64,000 nucleotides of DNA, taken from Bacillus sp. REN16 (GTDB taxonomy: Bacteria > Bacillota > Bacilli > Bacillales > Bacillaceae_L). Positions 56,628 to 64,000 of this stretch are shown piece after piece (position 1 is the stretch's first letter; every line of letters starts with the position of its first letter). A program made the translations under genes and the position numbers. The stretch lies in NCBI RefSeq assembly GCF_020731355.1, contig NZ_JAJFZK010000006.1, positions 186,001 to 250,000 of the forward strand. Direction: 5' to 3'. The notes under the pieces are model-generated. The model saw only the letters and a program-made list of their open reading frames with translations, did no database searches and was not told where the DNA came from.

Positions 56628-57397
56628 TTTGAAGGATTATTGATTTTATAGTGAACTGGATCTTCAATGATGAACTCTTCATCAACATCCTTACCTTTTG
56701 CTAATTTCTTTTTTACGATCTTTGCATCGAATTCAAGCGTGTTGCCAGGCTCAAGCTCTAATTTCTTTAGAGTCTTTGAATGAGAACACCAGGCTAGTCC
56801 AATTTTAACCGGCTCATCTTGCTCAATCACAACATTCTCAAGTACTACAACTTCATCGTTATCCTCGTTAAAATGGTTCCATGTTAACGCGAATTGTTTA
56901 ACTGAAGCGGTAAAATGAACCTTGTCGGTTGGCAATTCGATTTTTGGTGCTTTTTCTTTTTTGGTTTTTTGCTCAGGCTCCGCCTTCTTAGCAGGTGGTT
57001 TTGACTCAGCCATTGCCGGTTTTTCAGTGATAACCTTAGTTGTAGTTTCCTTTTTCTTCTCCTTGGCAACCTCTTTGTCTGAAACAGCCGTTTTAGCAAA
57101 GCTCGGTGATTGCATTTCTTTTAAATAAGCAGGATGAATACAAGTTAGATTTCCATCTTCAAATTCAAGTACAATTGTGTTGTATTCTTGTGTTTTACCA
57201 TACACCTCATAGCCTTTTATCGTAACAATCCGTTGGTAAGTTCTTTCTTTGTACCAGTACTCTTTTTTGACTGAAAGACCCCATTCCCGAACTTTTTCTT
57301 CATAGTGGGCATCATCAGCAAATGTTTCGTAATCCCCTTTTGGAGGGAGATAAGTCGTTTCTTCTGAGTCCTCTACATGAGGCAATGTGTTCGCCAT
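56612..57397 (-). CDS. Hypothetical protein with Lys/Glu/Ala-rich linker, 261 aa
   Basis: Three parts: an N-terminal domain of about 105 residues (YEEKVREWGLSVKKEYWYKERTYQRIV), a low-complexity Lys/Glu/Pro/Ala linker (about 110-165) and a C-terminal domain of about 90 residues with a predicted beta-sheet (KIGLAWCSHSKTLKKLELEPG). ATG at 57397 follows aaaggatg; six codons upstream dropped. Not recognised as a named family; seen as conserved hypothetical in Bacilli from memory only. Confidence 0.72.
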   Translation of the reverse strand: MANTLPHVEDSEETTYLPPKGDYETFADDAHYEEKVREWGLSVKKEYWYKERTYQRIVTIKGYEVYGKTQEYNTIVLEFEDGNLTCIHPAYLKEMQSPSFAKTAVSDKEVAKEKKKETTTKVITEKPAMAESKPPAKKAEPEQKTKKEKAPKIELPTDKVHFTASVKQFALTWNHFNEDNDEVVVLENVVIEQDEPVKIGLAWCSHSKTLKKLELEPGNTLEFDAKIVKKKLAKGKDVDEEFIIEDPVHYKINNPSKLKKS

Positions 57398-57531
57398 GTA
57401 TGAACATCCTTTCACTTTTTACAAATTTATGTAATTACTATACAATTAAATGAAACATATCTATTTCATATCATATATTTCTTTTCTACATAATAAAAGG
57501 GGTTTGCAAATTTATTAAAAGGAGAATTGCG

Positions 57532-59322
57532 ATGACAACTACGTATTCGTCTCGAAATGAAGTACCTGAACAAGAAAAATGGAACTTAGATGATCTCTAT
57601 TCTGACCTGAGTAAATGGGAGGATGTTTATCAGCTCATTGAAAAAATGGGAGAGGAACTCGGAAATTTTGATGGAAATATCCATGACGGACATTCCTTGT
57701 ATGATTATCTTACCTTAAGTGAAAAAATGTCCTTCCACTTTAACAAGCTCTATGCCTATGCAATGTTAAAAGTGGATGAAGATACGAGAGTGACGAAATC
57801 ACAATCTTATTTAGATCGCGCCAAACAGCTTAGTGTAAAGGTGAGCTCAGCGAATTCTTTTTTCATGCCATTTTTATTAAGCTTAGATGAAGAAACGCTA
57901 AAAAGATACATTGCCGAAGAAAAGGGGCTTCAATATTTTGAAAAAGACCTCCTGGAATCCTTCCGTTATAAGCCACATGTATTAAATAAAGATCAGGAAG
58001 AAATTTTGTCCCGATTAGGCGAAGCACTTTCAGCACCAAGCACAACATATGGAATGATAAATAACGCCGATATTCGCTTTGGCATGGTAACGAAAGATAA
58101 CGGTGAGAAGGTTGAACTTACAAGAGGGATGTACGCAAAGCTAATTGAGGATGAGGACCGTGAAAAGCGAAAAGAAGCATACAAAGCCTATTATGAGCCT
58201 TATATACACTTGAAAAATTCAATCGCGTCAACCTTATCTGCAGCCATTAAAAATAATGTCACAATTTCAAAGTTAAGGAGCTATCCTTCAGCACTTGAAA
58301 AAGCATTATTCGGAGATAATGTTCCAAAGGACGTTTATGAAAATTTAATCGAAACAACAAAGAAAAATATTGGAGCAATGCACAAATATACCAGCCTCCG
58401 TAAAGAAAAATTGGGTCTTGATGAGCTCCGCCAATACGATTTAAGTGTTCCCCTCGTAAGCGGGGCAAAGAAGGATATTTCCTATGATGAAGCATTTGAA
58501 ACAATGTGTAAGGCACTTTCTCCATTAGGTAAAGATTACATCAATGCGCTTAGAGAATTTAGAGAATTACGCTACTTTGATGTAAGAGAGACGCCAGGGA
58601 AGCGATCAGGCGCCTATAATTTAGGGGTATATGGGGTTCATCCATATATTCTTTTAAATCATCAGGATGACTTAGATAGCTTATTTACGCTTGTTCATGA
58701 ATGCGGACACGGGGTACACAGTAAACTAAGCTCAGAGCACCAACCACAAATTACAGCTCGATATAGTATTTTTGTTGCAGAGGTTGCTTCAACTGTTAAT
58801 GAAGTTTTATTAATCAACTACCTATTGAATACGGAAGAAAATGAAGAGGTCAAGAAATTCCTCATCAATCATTTTATAGATAAATTTAAAGGAACCTTAT
58901 TTACTCAGGTTATGTTTGCGGAATTTGAAAAGAAGACCCATGAAATGGCCGAACAAGGTCTGCCGTTAAATGTGGAATCCTTTAGTGAAGTGTATGAAGG
59001 ATTATTTAGAGAATACCATGGCGAAGATTTAGTCTTTGATGACGAAGTCAAATATGGCTGGGCACGAATTCCACATTTTTACCGTCCGTTTTATGTGTAT
59101 AAGTACGCTACAGGTTTTGCGTCAGCGATTCATATCGCAACGAAGATTCTTGAAGGGGATGAAACAACACTAACCTCTTATCTTGAATTCTTAAAAAGCG
59201 GCAGTTCTGATTACCCATTGGAGCTATTGAAAAAAACAGGGGTAGATCTTACTACTCCATCACCAATTGAAAACTCACTAAAGAAATTTAATGAATTAGT
59301 AGAGGAATTTTCTAAGCTGTAA
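57532..59322 (+). CDS. pepF: Oligoendopeptidase F (M3B metallopeptidase)
   Basis: Cytoplasmic zinc endopeptidase that cuts short peptides. The 596-residue protein has the zinc motif His389-Glu390-Cys-Gly-His393 (LVHECGHGVHS) and M3 family segments FVAEVASTVNEVLL and WARIPHFYRPFYVYKYATGFA. aaaggag precedes the ATG. Single gene with a strong terminator shared with fumC. Confidence 0.95.
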   Translation: MTTTYSSRNEVPEQEKWNLDDLYSDLSKWEDVYQLIEKMGEELGNFDGNIHDGHSLYDYLTLSEKMSFHFNKLYAYAMLKVDEDTRVTKSQSYLDRAKQLSVKVSSANSFFMPFLLSLDEETLKRYIAEEKGLQYFEKDLLESFRYKPHVLNKDQEEILSRLGEALSAPSTTYGMINNADIRFGMVTKDNGEKVELTRGMYAKLIEDEDREKRKEAYKAYYEPYIHLKNSIASTLSAAIKNNVTISKLRSYPSALEKALFGDNVPKDVYENLIETTKKNIGAMHKYTSLRKEKLGLDELRQYDLSVPLVSGAKKDISYDEAFETMCKALSPLGKDYINALREFRELRYFDVRETPGKRSGAYNLGVYGVHPYILLNHQDDLDSLFTLVHECGHGVHSKLSSEHQPQITARYSIFVAEVASTVNEVLLINYLLNTEENEEVKKFLINHFIDKFKGTLFTQVMFAEFEKKTHEMAEQGLPLNVESFSEVYEGLFREYHGEDLVFDDEVKYGWARIPHFYRPFYVYKYATGFASAIHIATKILEGDETTLTSYLEFLKSGSSDYPLELLKKTGVDLTTPSPIENSLKKFNELVEEFSKL

Positions 59323-59326
59323 AAAG

Positions 59327-59358
59327 TGTAGCCTTCCGAATCTGGAAGGCTATTTTTT
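59327..59358. terminator. Bidirectional terminator between pepF and fumC
   Basis: tagccttcc and ggaaggcta are perfect nine-base arms around gaatct, followed by ttttttatt. Confidence 0.85.
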
Positions 59359-60745
59359 ATTCCTTAGGGTGCACCATATCCTCAGGTTTTACATATTGTT
59401 CAAATTGTTCTTCTGTTAACAATCCAAGCTGTATGGATGCCTCTTTTAACGAGGAATTGTGTTTATGGGCATGCTTTGCAATGGTGGCTGCATTTTCATA
59501 GCCAATATAAGGATTTAGCGCGGTTACAAGCATTAACGAATCTTGCAAGTATTTAGAGATGACTGCTTCATTCGCTTTAATTCCAATCGCACAATTATTA
59601 GTAAAAGATTCCATTGAATCAGCTAACAGTCTCACCGATTGAAGAAAATTATAGATGATCACAGGCTTAAATACATTTAATTCAAAATTTCCTTGGCTTG
59701 CTGCAATTCCAATTGTTGCATCATTACCCATGACCTGAACTGCAACCATCGTAAGAGCTTCACTCTGGGTCGGGTTTACTTTTCCGGGCATTATGGAGCT
59801 TCCAGGTTCATTTTCGGGAATCGTAATTTCTCCAATCCCACAGCGTGGACCACTTGCAAGCCATCTCACATCATTTGCGATTTTCATTAAATCACCTGCC
59901 AATGCTTTTAAAGCACCGTGCGCATAAACAATCTCATCATGACTGGTCAGGGCATGGAATTTATTTTCGGATGAGAAAAAAGAGAACTTTGTGTACTCTG
60001 AAATTTCCTTTGCAACATTCTCACCAAACTTCGGATGAGCATTAATCCCCGTCCCAACTGCTGTACCACCAATCGCAAGTGCACACATTTTTTCAGTCGA
60101 TTCTATGATCATCTCCTTAGAACGCTTTAACATATGGACCCAACCGCTAATTTCCTGACCCAGAGTTAAAGGGGTAGCATCCTGAAGATGGGTTCTTCCA
60201 ATTTTTACGATTGAATCAAATTCTTTTTCCTTTTCTTGAAATGTGGCTTGTAATGAATCGATCGCTGGGATAAGGCGTTCATTTACTGCTCTCACACCGG
60301 CAATATACATCGCGGTTGGAAAAGTGTCATTTGAACTTTGACTCATATTGACATCATCATTCGGGTGGACTTTCTCATCAATTCCATGATCCTTTAGCCA
60401 ATAGTTTGCACGATTTGCAACAACCTCATTTACATTCATATTTGATTGTGTCCCGCTCCCAGTTTGCCACACAACTAGTGGAAAATGCCCAAAAATGGCA
60501 CCGGATAAAATCTCGTCACAAGCTTTTGTAATTGCTTTAGCTTTATTTGAACTTAATTTCTGAAGCTTTTCATTGGTAATGGCTGCACTTCTTTTTAAAA
60601 TTGCAAAAGCTTCAATCACTCCCTGTGGCATCTTTTCCGTTCCAATTCTAAAGTTTTCTTTACTTCGTTGGGTTTGAGCAGCCCAGTAAGCATCAATTGG
60701 AACTTTGATTTCGCCCATCGTATCTTTTTCAATTCTATAATCCAA
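59357..60745 (-). CDS. fumC: Class II fumarate hydratase
   Basis: Iron-independent fumarase of the TCA cycle (citG in Bacillus subtilis), converting fumarate to malate. It is 462 residues, the same length as CitG, with motifs [35 protein letters not shown] and signature [14 protein letters not shown] at 60745 was preferred to GTG at 60754: gaggtgat is correctly placed for the TTG and the protein then begins (M)[11 protein letters not shown], as in homologues. Confidence 0.96.
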   Translation of the reverse strand: MDYRIEKDTMGEIKVPIDAYWAAQTQRSKENFRIGTEKMPQGVIEAFAILKRSAAITNEKLQKLSSNKAKAITKACDEILSGAIFGHFPLVVWQTGSGTQSNMNVNEVVANRANYWLKDHGIDEKVHPNDDVNMSQSSNDTFPTAMYIAGVRAVNERLIPAIDSLQATFQEKEKEFDSIVKIGRTHLQDATPLTLGQEISGWVHMLKRSKEMIIESTEKMCALAIGGTAVGTGINAHPKFGENVAKEISEYTKFSFFSSENKFHALTSHDEIVYAHGALKALAGDLMKIANDVRWLASGPRCGIGEITIPENEPGSSIMPGKVNPTQSEALTMVAVQVMGNDATIGIAASQGNFELNVFKPVIIYNFLQSVRLLADSMESFTNNCAIGIKANEAVISKYLQDSLMLVTALNPYIGYENAATIAKHAHKHNSSLKEASIQLGLLTEEQFEQYVKPEDMVHPKE

Positions 60746-60834
60746 GTTTATCACCTCTAAATTTCTTCCTTTATATAACGTACCATTTATTACCTTGTTT
60801 TATGTCTCAGTAATCCGGATTGATTTCAACATCC

Positions 60835-60863
60835 TTGTCAATAAAAATGATAGAATTTATAAT
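60835..60863 (+). promoter_or_regulatory. Sigma-A promoter of the helicase gene
   Basis: TTGTCA (60835-60840) and TATAAT (60858-60863) with 17-base spacing. It excludes the start codon at 60820. Confidence 0.8.
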
Positions 60864-60894
60864 GGAATTTCGAATAAATAGGAGGTGGGCTAAC

Positions 60895-63093
60895 ATGAAT
60901 AAGGGGGAAAACTTTTTTATTCAAAAAAAAGAGCAGCTAGGTGTACTGCTAAATAACGTTCAGAAAAAGGCTGTTCTCCACACAAAGGGACCTTTACTCT
61001 TATTAGCATCACCTGGTTCGGGTAAAACGACAACAACGATTATGCGAATTGGGTATTTAATTGAAGTAGAAGGGGTTGAACCATCTCGAATAAAGGCTGT
61101 AACCTTTAGCCGTGCATCCGCAGCTGATATGAAAGAAAGATTTGCTCGTTTTTTTCCAGAACATCCCAATGATTCAGTGGACTTTTCAACGATTCATAGT
61201 CTTGCATTTCAGGTGGTACGGGATTTTTTGTATAAACAAAAAGTGCCCTATCAATTGATTGAAGGAAATTCAGATGGCGGTCCAAATAAAAAATTACTAT
61301 TACGGAAAATTTATAAAATGATGAATGGTGAGAACATCACGGAAGAGCAGCTTGAAGAATTAACAACCTATATTAGTTTTATTAAGAATAGGCTACTTCC
61401 ACGGGATAAGTGGAATAATATTAATTGTGATATTCCTTTTGTTGAGACTATTTTTGAGGAATATGAAAAAATAAAGAACACAAATCCAAGTAATCTCTTA
61501 CTTGATTATGACGATATGTTAACTATTGCAAATGATGCATTTTGTAAGGATCAAATGATTCTGCGAAAATACCAAAGCCGCTATGAGTATGTACTAACAG
61601 ATGAAAGTCAGGATACCTCGCTCGTTCAGCATAAAATTATTGAGAAGCTAGTAAAACCTCATCAAAATATATATGTCGTGGCAGATGACGATCAATCGAT
61701 TTATTCATGGAGGGGAGCGGAACCGAAGTATTTGCTAGATTTTAAAAAGGTATATCCTGATGCAGTTCTCCTAAAAATGGAGCAGAATTATCGTTCGTCC
61801 AAAGATATTGTTGATGTTGCCAACCGATTCATTAAGCGGAATAAGGATCGCTATGACAAAAATATGTTCACCGAACACCCTAATCATAAGCCTATTGTGG
61901 TTACACAATTTGACGATTATCGCATACAAGCCAAATATCTTGTACAAGAAATTGAGATAGCAGAAAAGAAGAAAGATGTTGCTGTATTATATCGGAACAA
62001 CTCTTCATCGATCATGCTAATCAATGAGCTTGATCGGAATCAAATCCCTTTTTATATAAAAGATTCTGATAATCGATTTTTCTCACATTGGGTCGTCAAA
62101 GACATCTTGAATTTTATGAGAATGACTTTTACAGATAAACGAGTCGATATTTTCCAGCAAATTTACACGAAATGCGGCTTTTATTTATCTAGAGAACAAT
62201 TGTTCGAATTGGCAAAAAAGAAGCCAACTGAATCCATTTTTGAACGACTTTTACAAAATAAAGGCTTGAAGGACTATCAAGTGAAGCAAATTCAAGCATG
62301 TCAGAAAACCTTTCAACAAATGAAGGGGGCTAAACCACTTAAAGCGATTAAGTTCATTAGAAATGATCTTGGGTATGATAAAACAATAAAGGAAATGAGC
62401 AAGAAGCTTGGATTTAAAACGGATTACTTGTTCAGCGTACTTCAAACACTTGAGGAAATTGCCGATACACTCGATACGATGGAACAATTTGCAGAACGAT
62501 TAAAGCATCTCGAAAATCTGATGAAAGTTTCAAAATTTAATAAGAATAAAGATGCGATCACCCTTTCCACCTTTCATAGCTCAAAAGGGCTTGAGTTTAA
62601 AAAGGTTTATATGATTGATCTGATTGAAGGAGTGATTCCATCACATGATGAGATTAATAAATATAAGGATGGCGAAAGGGCACTCATGGAAGAAGCCGTT
62701 CGACTATTTTATGTTGGGATGACCCGTGCTGAACAAGAGCTAGAGCTCTTATCCTATAAAAAGCAAAATGGAAAAGAGGTTGCCCAGTCTCGGTTTGTGG
62801 CAAATGTAAAAAATATCATATCTCCTCCGGCTAGAGCAGCTGCACTGGAGCCTCAGAAAAAGCATTTACGAGAAAATTCGGTTGTCCCTTATAATCCAAA
62901 TGCGATTAGAAAGGCTGAAGAAATTAGAGAGGGATTGGTCGTAAAACATCGTGTCTTTGGGCACGGAACAATTGTTTCAGTCACTGGAGATAGAATTGAG
63001 ATTCAATTTCACAAAGAGAAGAAAGCTTTACTGCTTGAAACCTGTTTAGACATGGGGTTGTTGGAGCCGACAGAGGGAATACAAGTTAAATAA
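60895..63093 (+). CDS. UvrD/Rep-family DNA helicase (YjcD-like)
   Basis: Superfamily 1A 3'-5' helicase of 732 residues. Walker A ASPGSGKTTTT at 38-48, motif II LTDESQD, motif III ADDDQSIYSWRGA, motif IV QNYRSSKDI, motif V TLSTFHSSKGLEFKKVY and motif VI RLFYVGMTRAEQE are all present. A C-terminal KHRVFGHGTIVSVTGDRIEIQFHKE resembles the UvrD/PcrA Tudor-like tail. ATG at 60895 follows aggaggtg. A paralogue of PcrA, probably in repair. Confidence 0.94.
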   Translation: MNKGENFFIQKKEQLGVLLNNVQKKAVLHTKGPLLLLASPGSGKTTTTIMRIGYLIEVEGVEPSRIKAVTFSRASAADMKERFARFFPEHPNDSVDFSTIHSLAFQVVRDFLYKQKVPYQLIEGNSDGGPNKKLLLRKIYKMMNGENITEEQLEELTTYISFIKNRLLPRDKWNNINCDIPFVETIFEEYEKIKNTNPSNLLLDYDDMLTIANDAFCKDQMILRKYQSRYEYVLTDESQDTSLVQHKIIEKLVKPHQNIYVVADDDQSIYSWRGAEPKYLLDFKKVYPDAVLLKMEQNYRSSKDIVDVANRFIKRNKDRYDKNMFTEHPNHKPIVVTQFDDYRIQAKYLVQEIEIAEKKKDVAVLYRNNSSSIMLINELDRNQIPFYIKDSDNRFFSHWVVKDILNFMRMTFTDKRVDIFQQIYTKCGFYLSREQLFELAKKKPTESIFERLLQNKGLKDYQVKQIQACQKTFQQMKGAKPLKAIKFIRNDLGYDKTIKEMSKKLGFKTDYLFSVLQTLEEIADTLDTMEQFAERLKHLENLMKVSKFNKNKDAITLSTFHSSKGLEFKKVYMIDLIEGVIPSHDEINKYKDGERALMEEAVRLFYVGMTRAEQELELLSYKKQNGKEVAQSRFVANVKNIISPPARAAALEPQKKHLRENSVVPYNPNAIRKAEEIREGLVVKHRVFGHGTIVSVTGDRIEIQFHKEKKALLLETCLDMGLLEPTEGIQVK

Positions 63094-63097
63094 CAAT

Positions 63098-63130
63098 AAA
63101 GGAAAGGTACAAAACCTTTCCTCATTATTT
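63098..63130 (+). terminator. Terminator after the helicase gene
   Basis: aggaaaggt and acctttcct pair across acaaa; the tail is short (cattattt). Confidence 0.65.
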
Positions 63131-63445
63131 ACTATCTGCTTTTTCTGTTGTTTCTACTTCTGTACTTTTCCCGGAAGGCGTTTCTTCAACCATTGTACCA
63201 TTAAGTTGCTGTAACTCTTTCTCAAGCTTTTTGATTTGTCTTTGCTGCTTGAATTGGCGGAGAATACCGAACATACCTACAATCAGTCCACCAAGTAAAG
63301 CTGAACCCAAAATGATTAAAATAAGTGGAATCTCTGTATAACCAAACACAAAATTAACTCTTACAGAATCCACATTTACAACAGCAAATATTGCGATAAT
63401 TAGTGCAAATATAAGTCCTAATATTAAGTTCCACTGGAATCTCAA
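63125..63445 (-). CDS. LapA-domain (DUF1049) membrane protein
   Basis: About 106 residues: two helices (NLILGLIFALIIAIFAVVNV and IPLILIILGSALLGGLIVGMFGI), then a coiled coil (QQRQIKKLEKELQQLN) and an acidic tail, the lipopolysaccharide-assembly-A/DUF1049 pattern (YrvD-like in Bacillus). TTG at 63445 lies nine bases after aaggag; an ATG at 63454 is only four bases away and would add three residues. Tandem repeats lie just upstream. Confidence 0.82.
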   Translation of the reverse strand: MRFQWNLILGLIFALIIAIFAVVNVDSVRVNFVFGYTEIPLILIILGSALLGGLIVGMFGILRQFKQQRQIKKLEKELQQLNGTMVEETPSGKSTEVETTEKADSK

Positions 63446-63460
63446 AACATACAACTCCTT

Positions 63461-63540
63461 AACTCATCTAATTGCACTTTATTCTGGATAATTGCGCTAT
63501 AATCTAGATAATTGCGCGTTATTCCTGATAATTGCATTTT
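63461..63540. repeat. Four tandem copies of a 20-bp repeat
   Basis: Four imperfect units at 63461-63480, 63481-63500, 63501-63520 and 63521-63540, with the consensus attctggataattgcgctt. The core ataattgc is intact in three units and taattgc in all four. They lie in the leader region of the minus-strand LapA gene. Confidence 0.9.
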
Positions 63541-63718
63541 ATTATTATCTTACCCATTTTAGCAAAACATGTTCCTACTGAAAACCAATTATTCGAAATC
63601 CAGTTAAAAACTATTATATAATTGACATATTAAAGCAAAAGGATTAACAGTTGCGGAAAATAGAAGTGGACTATTCATTACGATGGAAATTCGCAATAAC
63701 AAAGAGGAGTGCTGACCA
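63541..63718. other. Intergenic region before the DUF3219 gene
   Basis: About 180 bases, AT-rich. ttgacatatt near 63620 could be a -35 region for the rightward gene. No other structure was seen. Confidence 0.35.
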
Positions 63719-64000
63719 ATGGTGACTGAAATATACTTAAATGATTACAAATTGGAAGTTTCTAATTATCAGGAAGACAATAGTAATGATATTTTATTAG
63801 TAAAAATCGATTTTAAAGTATCTCATGCAGATTACCATGATGTAACCACACTTTTATATAAAGGGAATTTTGATTTAAAGGTTCCTGATCGAAATATTGC
63901 TTGTAAAGTTTCAATCCAAGAATACTCAACCTCAATTACGAATCTTTATGAAAAGGATCAGGTTGGGGTCTTCACACTAACACTAAGAGAAATGAGAGAG
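63719..64000 (+). CDS. DUF3219 (YkvR-like) protein, cut by window end
   Basis: ATG at 63719 follows gaggag. Ninety-four codons are open to the window edge: VTEIYLNDYKLEVSNYQED, then SHADYHDVTTLLYKGNFDL and YSTSITNLYEKDQVGVF. This resembles the Bacillus subtilis YkvR/DUF3219 family (about 95 residues), so only a few residues should be missing. Function unknown. Confidence 0.8.
   Translation, partial: MVTEIYLNDYKLEVSNYQEDNSNDILLVKIDFKVSHADYHDVTTLLYKGNFDLKVPDRNIACKVSIQEYSTSITNLYEKDQVGVFTLTLREMRE

Noticed and set aside
63461..63540. CRISPR array
   Set aside because: The 20-bp units are contiguous with no spacers and there are no cas genes.

Overview
The window is chromosomal DNA of an aerobic, endospore-forming, low-GC Bacillaceae. 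Supporting signs are a squalene-hopene/sporulenol cyclase, a Ger germinant receptor operon, strong Shine-Dalgarno sequences with frequent TTG/GTG starts, and four-base-rich stem-plus-T-run terminators. The genus cannot be fixed from the sequence alone. No tRNA, rRNA or CRISPR array was seen.

Layout. 1-4.9 kb: histidine-utilisation operon hutH(partial)-hutU-hutI-hutG, with hutU carrying a one-base frameshift. 4.9-18.5 kb: a ycgL-like nucleotidyltransferase gene cut in two by a 12,792-bp Tn1546-type (Tn3 family) transposon. The transposon has near-perfect 38-bp inverted repeats and a TGATT target duplication, and removing it restores the ycgL reading frame exactly. Nested inside its tnpR-tnpA intergenic (res) region is a second transposon of 7,923 bp. 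That one is Tn552-like: DDE transposase, AAA ATPase, serine resolvase, TGTCA ends and a GTCTACT duplication. Its cargo is a complete gerXB-gerXA-gerXC spore-germinant receptor operon. Its two ends are 481-bp, nearly identical inverted repeats that include the 3' part of the ATPase gene. This is a Russian-doll mobile germination module and the most unusual part of the window.

18.5-30.7 kb: small proteins, a DAO-family oxidoreductase, a MoxR/DUF58/DUF4129/DUF4350 membrane-associated chaperone cluster with convergent SpoIIM-like and RDD genes, an amidase lipoprotein, an acyl-CoA synthetase and a DMT transporter. 31-34.6 kb: DUF1292 protein, then the NAD salvage set pncA-pncB-nadE. 34.6-43 kb: a PLA2-like mini-protein, a Rieske oxygenase divergent from a nucleobase permease, flavohaemoprotein hmp divergent from its regulator nsrR (with an NsrR-like site between them), a hydroxyacid dehydrogenase and a DPBB-fold protein.

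42-47.4 kb: a TPP riboswitch ahead of an SDR gene and thiW, an NhaC-type antiporter, an LLM oxidoreductase, and an FMN riboswitch ahead of ribU. 47.5-53.6 kb: TIGR01777 epimerase, zinc ribbon, YfiT/DinB-like hydrolase, YbaK deacylase, then a DUF1657 / DUF4363 / DUF421 group. In this group one DUF421 protein carries a DUF1657-like tail. A yybP-ykoY (Mn) riboswitch follows, ahead of a small membrane protein. 53.5-64 kb: DUF2515, sqhC, a Lys/Glu-rich protein, pepF, fumC/citG, a UvrD-type helicase, a LapA-type membrane protein preceded by four 20-bp tandem repeats, and a partial DUF3219 gene.

Three genes (hutU, ycgL, the DUF1657 gene) each lack a single base. Real decay and sequencing error cannot be told apart here.
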